Source of the DNA: Cavenderia fasciculata
Taxonomy: Eukaryota > Evosea > Eumycetozoa > Acytosteliales > Cavenderiaceae
Assembly: GCF_000203815.1 (NCBI RefSeq)
Contig: NW_004457735.1
Coordinates: 2,170,001 to 2,234,000, forward strand
Direction of reading: 5' to 3'
Length of the DNA stretch: 64,000 nucleotides
Part shown: positions 59,746 through 64,000 of the stretch, piece after piece
Numbering within the stretch: position 1 is the first letter of the stretch
Layout of the letters: every line of letters begins with the position of its first letter
The notes under the pieces: generated by a model
What the model saw: the letters and a program-made list of their open reading frames with translations, nothing else
Databases searched by the model: none
What the model was told of the DNA's origin: nothing
Made by a program: the position numbers and the translations under genes

Positions 59746-60518
59746 TTATATTTGATCCCAAGATTTAAATAATAAATTATTATTTAGTTGAATTGTAAAT
59801 TTATCGATTAAAGGTTGATTGATTTCTAATATTAAATTTACTTCTTTAAATACATTGACTTGACCTCTTTGTTGGAACCCTATTCTTTTGAATAATTCGA
59901 TTGATGCTTGATTTGATTCACCAATCTTGACGATAAACATTTTGGTGAGATGTGATAGACTAGTCATTGCATAGTACATCATGATATCAATAGCTTCTCT
60001 TCCCATTCCCTTTCGACGACACGATGATTCAGCAATCATAATCTCCAATTCTGCAGTTCCTTCATCTTCAAAATCATTATAAAATATATTGATATCACCA
60101 ATCATTGCTTCTATCGATCGTTCTTTTATATTATCATATTCATCGGCTTTTATCTTTGATTTATCAAGTATAATAAATGTACATTCTAAACAACAAAAAA
60201 TTAATAAATTTAGTAATCAATCAAACCAAGTACGACTATCTAACATACTCTTTGGATCAGTATACCAACTATCTTGATTTTCATATTCCTCTTCAAGTGT
60301 TAATAAATCACTTGCAGTCAAGTCTCTAATCTCTTCGCTTTGCATCCATTGATGATATCTTTCAACATGTATTGATTTATATGGTACTAGTATAACTTTG
60401 TCACCGACCTATCGTAACCAATAATAAATGATTAGCTTTTCTGAAAAGTGAGGAGGAGGAGGAACCTCTTTGTTAACAAACAACAACATACAATGACAGT
60501 ATTTGAATTGATCTTCAT
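59746..60518 (-). CDS. nat9: NAT9-like N-acetyltransferase
   Basis: Exons 60518-60492, 60408-60249 and 60185-59746 give 208 residues; human NAT9 has 207. Matches with NAT9 include MKINSNTVI, VILVPYKSIHVERYHQWM, LTASDLLTLEEEYENQ, CTFIILD, MIGDINIFYNDFED and ELEIMIAESSCRRKGMG. The acetyl-CoA loop RRKGMGREA is the GNAT R-x-x-G-x-G/A motif. NAT9 in flies is reported to act on tubulin and microtubule stability; the substrate here is unknown. Exon 1 encodes only nine residues. It lies tail to tail with the glycosyltransferase, 60 bases away. Confidence 0.93.
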
Positions 60519-60856
60519 TTTTGGTTTAATTTAATTTTAATTAACAAACAAAGAATGACAGGCTAAAATCATGATCGTAACACGCTAATCTTCATTTTTT
60601 TGCATTCGATGAACAAAGATATCTCCATCTTAACCAATCAAAAAAATCAAGTACGAGGATATCATGACTACACGACCAAAAATGAAGCTACAACCACTAC
60701 TAAAGTAGCAACAACCTTTAAAGTAATAACATTAACACTTAAATATTCAAGACCTCTAGAGTAGAGAGAGAGAGAGAGTTCATAATTATTATGTACACAA
60801 CTAACATTAAATATACATACACCCTACATCATAGTTTGTTATAAATATAAAAGAGT
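60519..60856. promoter_or_regulatory. Divergent promoter, NAT9 and orphan surface protein
   Basis: 338 bases; a (GA)n run at 60763-60778 and A/T-rich leader on the right. No further features seen. Confidence 0.4.
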
Positions 60857-62722
60857 ATGAAAAGAAATTGTTTCATTGCATGGATAGCTATATTGGTGGC
60901 CATTGTGCTTGGTTTATTGTACATTCTACTATCAAGATTCTTGCCGATGGATTATGTATCGATAGAGGTGATACCTGCATCAATGTTGAATGGACAAGTA
61001 GAGGGTAACTTTAAAGCACACCTATCACCAGACCGTGGTGTGTTTAATAGGATATTCTTTCGGTACGATTGGGCATTCTCTGACACTGACACGGTGCGTG
61101 ATGGTTCATCACAACAACTACACAACTTTAACGGTACGACATGGCACAATGCAACGGTTACTGTTAGTCGTCGTATCCCAGGTAATAGTGTAAACTCCTC
61201 CATCACTCTATCATGGTATACTCTTGGTAACAATACTGTTATCATCCCTGCCAACTCTATACAATCTATGAGTAATCTTACCTCTCTGACTACTACACTC
61301 ATTTGGCCAGATAATATGATTACACCTCCGTCACCCGGTATGATTATAGCCGGAAATGATAATGGTGGTTTCGTAAACACCATCACCCAAGTTGTATCCT
61401 ACTCAAATGTATCAAGAGTTGCCACAATCATTACAGGTAATGCATCTATCGCAGATGTCTTCTCTGATGCATTTCTTGCCGGTAACCCACAGTTTGCTCC
61501 CGTCAATATTTCAGGTGAATCAAATTCGTCGTCGTCGTCGTTCCAAAGAGCATCATTTGTCAACCAACAACAGTCATCGTCATCATTGTCATCAGCAGCA
61601 AGTACAGCATGGTCTAATATCCTCAAGTTTTTGTGGAAGGATCATTCCTTTACAATTGATGGATCTGCATCGGCATCGATTGATTTTGATCCGACACTAT
61701 CATTCTCTCCCAACTTGTATCATCGTATTGTTATCTCGGGACATACCTTTCAAGAAGTTACATTGGTTGCAGAGGGTGAACTAACTGTAGGGTTCATGTT
61801 GTATGTGCAGACTGCTGGATCACTCACCATCACACCTTGGTCGTACGAATATAGTCCTCCAAATATACTTGGTATCATCACACTACCAGTACTCAACATT
61901 CCACTTGTCGTCAATTGGCACGTCACATTTGGTGTCTCACTATCAGTGTCTATGCAAGAGAGCTTTAGTATGGGTGCAACCGATACATTCAATGCTGTGC
62001 TAGGTGCATCGTATACAAAGACCGATGGATTCAACTCGATCAGTTCATTCCAGAGTAATCCAATCCTAACACCTTTAAATAGTCATGCCAACTCTTGTTC
62101 GGCAGCTGTTGCAACTACTGTCGGTGCAGGCATCACTTTTACAATGTTTGGTATTACTCCACAATTGGCTATTGATTTACAAGCAGGTCTACAATTATCA
62201 CGTACCTTTAATGCACAGTATTCAATGTGTCCGTGTGTATCTGCATTTGGAAACAAACAAATAGCGAATCAACTTAGTTTTGTTTGGGGACCGACAGTGT
62301 CACTCACACTACTCATCTTTTCCAAGTCATGGGATATATATCCACAATCAAATACTCTTGTTAGTACATGTGATGACGCAATCGCCGACACATGTGGAAG
62401 TTGCTATTGTCAAAGTTTATGGAAGTGTTGTCCATGGGCATATTGTCCAATTTGGCTGAAATATCAGTGTCTATGTATGCTTAGATACGATGGCAAGGGT
62501 GTATGTGCCCAAAATGATTACTGTCCGAATTATACGTGTCGTACCGATTCAGATTGTCCCAGTGACTACACTTGTATCATCTCTCAAAACTGTAATCCAA
62601 AGAATCAATGTGTACAAAAGTGTGGTCAGGTACAAGACAGTACTAGTATGACAGCTAATTTTATTGCAATAGAAGGTGGTGGTGGAAATACATCCCGTGT
62701 TTTAATTTATAATGATGAATGA
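60857..62722 (+). CDS. Orphan type II cell-surface protein
   Basis: A single exon gives 621 residues. One N-terminal membrane anchor (about 7-29, WIAILVAIVLGLLYILL) follows a short basic head, so the rest should be outside the cell or in a vesicle lumen. More than ten N-x-S/T sites lie between 90 and 230. A Ser-rich linker is near 220-250. The region 255-480 is beta-rich with many alternating polar and hydrophobic residues. About 500-605 is Cys-rich (CGSCYCQSLWKCCPWAYC, CRTDSDCPSDYTC), recalling small disulphide-bonded modules. I recognise no family. The C-terminus is not hydrophobic, so there is no GPI signal. Confidence 0.88.
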   Translation: MKRNCFIAWIAILVAIVLGLLYILLSRFLPMDYVSIEVIPASMLNGQVEGNFKAHLSPDRGVFNRIFFRYDWAFSDTDTVRDGSSQQLHNFNGTTWHNATVTVSRRIPGNSVNSSITLSWYTLGNNTVIIPANSIQSMSNLTSLTTTLIWPDNMITPPSPGMIIAGNDNGGFVNTITQVVSYSNVSRVATIITGNASIADVFSDAFLAGNPQFAPVNISGESNSSSSSFQRASFVNQQQSSSSLSSAASTAWSNILKFLWKDHSFTIDGSASASIDFDPTLSFSPNLYHRIVISGHTFQEVTLVAEGELTVGFMLYVQTAGSLTITPWSYEYSPPNILGIITLPVLNIPLVVNWHVTFGVSLSVSMQESFSMGATDTFNAVLGASYTKTDGFNSISSFQSNPILTPLNSHANSCSAAVATTVGAGITFTMFGITPQLAIDLQAGLQLSRTFNAQYSMCPCVSAFGNKQIANQLSFVWGPTVSLTLLIFSKSWDIYPQSNTLVSTCDDAIADTCGSCYCQSLWKCCPWAYCPIWLKYQCLCMLRYDGKGVCAQNDYCPNYTCRTDSDCPSDYTCIISQNCNPKNQCVQKCGQVQDSTSMTANFIAIEGGGGNTSRVLIYNDE

Positions 62723-64000
62723 TAAATGTGCACATATTAAATAAATAATAAATAATAAGTATAAAACAAAGCAAGAATTTCAAAAAGACGAGTAAAAGAT
62801 AAAAAGACGAAAGAATGATCATTTTCGAGTACAGTAGTTTTTTTTCAGATTAGAAAGAGAGATATTATCTATCTTGATTGTTTGTGATTATCTTTTCTTA
62901 TGAGATATATCTACGATCAGTTTGATTGTTTGAAATCTCTCTAGAGATTAAAAATAATTTGATTTGTTCTTTTTCTAAAAGTGTCTTTTGTCCGATAAGA
63001 ATGCATCTATCGTCACTTCATCCTTGTTTCAGCCATCACCCAATTCATTTAGAGAAAATGAATAACTTGCGAACCGCTCAAGCGAGAAGGCAAGGGTTCA
63101 TAATGGCTGTCTTCAGTACGATTAATATTTGTTTTCGCTTTTCGTTGGTCAAAGGTCCTTTCTCCACCCACATTTTATGAAAGCTTTCAAGTAATCATAA
63201 TGAAGCCAGCCCTACATACATATCCAATACAATGGGAATGAGAATGAGAGAAAATAACTACTTGTTCAAGAATTCATTCAAGCTCTAGATTTGATCGAAA
63301 CTGGGATATTATTAATATCGACGTTCTTGTTGTTGTGTAAAACAAACCTCTTTAAACAACGAAAAAAAACATTACCTTTTTAATTAATAAAGAGAGATCT
63401 AGAATGATGACGTTACCTTACTTCATCCCCCAGAGATAAAAATATCTTGATAGATCTAAAGAAAGTGACATCACATCAATTGTGTGTTCTTAATTTGTAC
63501 ATTGTTGATCTATTTCTTGTCTGTTGGTGTGTTGGTTGGAATGTCCCGATGACACAATATCAACTAAATATATTAATTAATTGACCCTAAGAATACCCAT
63601 CACCCATTAATAAACAACAGTACAACCCAAAAATAAATCCTGTACAACAAAACACTCGACTTTTGAAAAGTCATCCACAACTATGCAATCGAAAAAAACA
63701 TGGCAGTTGCGGAGGCAGAAGCCCCTCAAAACGAGTTAAAAAACAGTTGGATTTGGCCATCCCCTTCTGAGTTTTTTTGGAATGCGTGATGGTGTAGGCT
63801 GCGCACGATCCCCTCTTCTGCATTTTGCACCTATTCTGCTTTGCAGAGCTTTTATTTTTATCTTTCGGTTAAGGTCCTGTCCGCGGCATATAGTGTCGCT
63901 TTATAAACACTCATGCGTCCATTCATTTTGGTAGTGATACATAGGTAAACATATTTATATATATACAACAGAAGAAACAACATATAACGAGAACAACAAC
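62723..64000. other. Gene-free right end, probable promoter of a gene beyond the window
   Basis: 62723-63690 is AT-rich with short unconvincing frames (one of 84 codons at 62926). 63690-63930 is more GC-rich (CCTGTCCGCGGCATA and similar). TTTATAAAC at 63900 followed by a CA/AAC-rich stretch to 64000 looks like a TATA box and leader of a plus-strand gene starting just outside. Confidence 0.4.

Noticed and set aside
62926-63180. 84-codon frame in the right-hand gene-free region
   Set aside because: Mixed composition, no recognisable motif, and no splice context; not enough to call a gene.

Overview
The window looks like nuclear DNA of a social amoeba (Dictyostelia). The signs are three vacuolin genes, a 73-residue single-lobe myosin light chain, a long repeat-poor ankyrin-like protein of a dictyostelid type, Asn/Gln/Ser homopolymer tracts, very AT-rich intergenic DNA, and short AT-rich introns that mostly start GTATGT or GTAAGT. 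Many coding regions use C- and G-ending codons freely, which suggests a species outside the D. discoideum group; that is an inference, not a proof.

Layout. 1-7.9 kb: a cluster of three vacuolin genes (minus, plus, minus). Copies 2 and 3 face each other and form a giant inverted repeat; copies 1 and 3 are direct copies that share an apparently identical core and conserved blocks of upstream DNA. In all three the start codon seems to be split A|TG by a 5' intron. 8.5-9.5 kb: a Rho/Rac GTPase without a CAAX box. 10.1-14.3 kb: exportin-7 in 11 exons. 14.4-16.2 kb (minus): a T4 Rnl1-like RNA ligase. 16.7-17.8 kb: a short-chain dehydrogenase. 18.8-23.2 kb: Raptor of TORC1. 23.4-26.3 kb (minus): a TLC-domain protein and a seven-helix membrane protein. 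27.1-29.7 kb: bifunctional acetylglutamate kinase / acetylglutamyl-phosphate reductase. 30.6-33.8 kb: kinesin-8. 33.9-35.6 kb (minus): a GALK2-like sugar kinase. 35.6-39.1 kb: no gene found.

39.1-41.3 kb: F-box-like/LRR protein. 42.5-43.8 kb: CDF zinc transporter. 44.4-45.1 kb: Nudix hydrolase. 45.2-46.9 kb (minus): an orphan, probably mitochondrial, membrane protein. 47.1-48.6 kb: COX15. 48.7-49.5 kb (minus): CFIm25. 49.9-50.9 kb: a T1/BTB-TLDc protein. 51.3-52.2 kb: ELO elongase. 52.3-54.6 kb (minus): the ankyrin-like protein. 54.7-55.2 kb: the small myosin light chain. 55.9-59.7 kb: a three-module glycosyltransferase. 59.7-60.5 kb (minus): NAT9-like acetyltransferase. 60.9-62.7 kb: an orphan type II surface protein. 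62.7-64.0 kb: no gene, ending in what looks like the promoter and leader of a gene beyond the window.

There is no operon-like organisation. Genes are single eukaryotic units, often divergent with shared upstream DNA or convergent with short 3' gaps. Most are housekeeping genes (nuclear transport, TORC1, arginine synthesis, haem A, mRNA 3' ends, lipid elongation, zinc). The accessory and more novel content is the vacuolin cluster, the RNA ligase, the tri-modular glycosyltransferase, the T1-TLDc protein and the two orphan membrane proteins. Exon borders were placed by eye from GT/AG sites, reading phase and remembered protein families; no alignment was run.
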